NCBI GenBank assembly: GCA_020441225.1
Contig: JAGRMP010000156.1
Coordinates: 613-7,101 of the forward strand
Direction: 5' to 3'
DNA from: Maritimibacter sp.
GTDB lineage: Bacteria > Pseudomonadota > Alphaproteobacteria > Rhodobacterales > Rhodobacteraceae
DNA length: 6,489 nt
Position 1 is the stretch's first letter, and every line of letters starts with the position of its first letter. The notes beneath the pieces are model-generated. The model had not been told where the DNA came from. It did not search any database and worked only from the letters and a program-made list of their open reading frames with translations. Below, piece by piece: positions 5,522 through 6,489 of this stretch. The position numbers and the translations under genes were made by a program.

Positions 5522-5546
5522 TTTGGCGATACGCGCGTCGCCCAAA
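5522..5546 (-). terminator. Weak hairpin after moaA
   Basis: On the minus strand TTTGGGCGA (5546-5538) can pair with TCGCCAAA (5529-5522) with one bulged base and an 8-nt loop, beginning 10 nt after the moaA stop. No U-tract follows directly. It may partly terminate moaA transcription. Confidence 0.35.
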
Positions 5547-5556
5547 GGTTGAGCGT

Positions 5557-6489
5557 TCAGCCGCCGGTATGCGACATGTGGCGACGCATCTGGCCGCCGG
5601 GGCGACCGTCGGGCTGCTGGCGGGAATAGTCGAAATCGTGGCCCTTCGGCTTGCGGGTGATCGCTTCGCGGATCGCGGCGACGAGCGGCGCATCGTCGTC
5701 CGGATGCGCCCGCAAAGGCGCGCGCAGATCGGCGCGGTCCTCTTGACCCAGGCACATGTAGAGTTCGCCGGTGCAGGTCATGCGCACCCGGTTGCAGCTT
5801 TCGCAGAAATTATGGCTGAGCGGCGTGATGAAGCCGATCTTCTGCCCGGTCTCTTCGAGCCGCACGTAGCGGGCGGGGCCGCCGGTGCGCTCGGCGAGCG
5901 GGGTGAGCGTGTAGCGTGTCGCGAGCCGGTCGCGCAGATCGTCGAGCGGCCAGTACTGGTCGAGGCGGTCGGGATGGCCGTCCTCGCCCATCGGCATCAC
6001 CTCGATCCAGGTGAGATCCATGTCGCCCGCTGCACACCATTCGGCGAGGCGGAACAGCTCGTCGTCGTTCACCCCCCTGAGCGCGACGGCGTTGATCTTG
6101 ACCCGGAGCCCGGCGGCCTTGGCCGCGTCGATCCCGGCCAGCACCTTGTCGAGATCGCCGCGCCGGGTGAGGGCGCGGAAGCGGTCCGCATCGAGCGTGT
6201 CGAGCGAGACATTGACCCGCCGCACCCCGGCATCCGCCAGCTCGCCCGCGAAGCGGTGGAGCTGCGAGCCGTTGGTGGTGAGGGTGAGCTCGTCGAGCGC
6301 GCCGCTGTCGAGATGGCGGCGCATGGCGCCGAAAAAGGTCAGGATATCGCGGCGCACAAGGGGTTCGCCGCCGGTGATGCGCAGCTTCTTCACCCCGAGG
6401 CCGATGAAGGCGCTCGCGACCCGGTCGAGCTCTTCGAGGCTGAGCAGCTCTTTCTTGGGCAGAAAGGTCATGTCCTCCGCCATGCAATA
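5557..6489 (-). CDS. moaA: GTP 3',8-cyclase MoaA (radical SAM), lacking its extreme N-terminus
   Basis: MoaA uses two 4Fe-4S clusters and S-adenosylmethionine to convert GTP to 3',8-cyclo-7,8-dihydro-GTP, the first step of molybdenum-cofactor synthesis in the cytoplasm. The window shows 310 residues. The frame is open to the right edge, where the first visible codons read Tyr-Cys-Met-Ala-Glu-Asp; that Cys is the last of the N-terminal CX3CX2C motif, so about 20-25 residues lie outside and the ATG at 6483 is internal. Visible motifs are [11 protein letters not shown] (GGEP at 40-43), [15 protein letters not shown] and [12 protein letters not shown]. The C-terminal cluster motif CX2CX13C has Cys229, Cys232 and Cys246 in [22 protein letters not shown]. 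The protein ends in the conserved Gly-Gly, needed in the family for catalysis. It looks intact and functional. Its stop is 114 nt before the DUF2934 start on the same strand. Confidence 0.96.
   Translation of the reverse strand, partial: YCMAEDMTFLPKKELLSLEELDRVASAFIGLGVKKLRITGGEPLVRRDILTFFGAMRRHLDSGALDELTLTTNGSQLHRFAGELADAGVRRVNVSLDTLDADRFRALTRRGDLDKVLAGIDAAKAAGLRVKINAVALRGVNDDELFRLAEWCAAGDMDLTWIEVMPMGEDGHPDRLDQYWPLDDLRDRLATRYTLTPLAERTGGPARYVRLEETGQKIGFITPLSHNFCESCNRVRMTCTGELYMCLGQEDRADLRAPLRAHPDDDAPLVAAIREAITRKPKGHDFDYSRQQPDGRPGGQMRRHMSHTGG

Overview
The window is very GC-rich, with third-position G/C in nearly every codon. Its gene content is a eukaryotic-type (fold III) ornithine decarboxylase, a DUF3422 membrane protein, an alphaproteobacterial ArgE, and a DUF2934 protein with an Ala/Lys/Pro tail. 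Together these point to an alphaproteobacterium, most likely Rhodobacterales (Paracoccaceae/Roseobacteraceae). That assignment is inferred from protein flavour and base composition, not from a marker gene. It looks like ordinary chromosome: there is no transposase, integrase, phage gene, CRISPR array, tRNA or rRNA.

Layout. (1) Positions 3-581, plus strand: the C-terminal half of ornithine (or lysine/ornithine) decarboxylase, entering from the left edge and followed by a 24-bp perfect palindrome that looks like its terminator. (2) 724-2016, plus: a DUF3422 protein with a C-terminal two-helix membrane anchor. (3) 2017-2139: a short AT-richer spacer with two abutting 11-bp hairpins, then a leader with two mutually exclusive stems just before argE. 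(4) 2140-4944, plus: a tight three-gene unit of argE, a 96-residue four-Cys putative zinc-ribbon protein (4-nt gap) and a DAO-family FAD oxidoreductase (1-nt TGATG overlap). (5) 4945-5130: a convergent intergenic region with two GC-rich hairpins. (6) 5131-5442, minus: a DUF2934 protein with a histone-H1-like tail. (7) 5557-6489, minus: moaA (GTP 3',8-cyclase), cut by the right edge just inside its N-terminal radical-SAM cysteine motif.

How the genes relate. The decarboxylase (putrescine synthesis from ornithine) and ArgE (release of ornithine from N-acetylornithine) both touch ornithine metabolism, but the DUF3422 gene and hairpins lie between them, so they need not share a transcript. The argE/zinc-ribbon/FAD-oxidoreductase spacing strongly suggests co-transcription and translational coupling. 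The oxidoreductase's substrate and the small protein's role are unknown. moaA serves molybdenum-cofactor synthesis and appears unrelated to the DUF2934 gene downstream, which has its own Shine-Dalgarno and a possible promoter.

I found no clearly new multi-gene system. The best leads are the uncharacterised four-Cys protein between argE and the oxidoreductase, the recently duplicated 42-bp unit in the DUF2934 tail, and the structured spacer and leader in front of argE.
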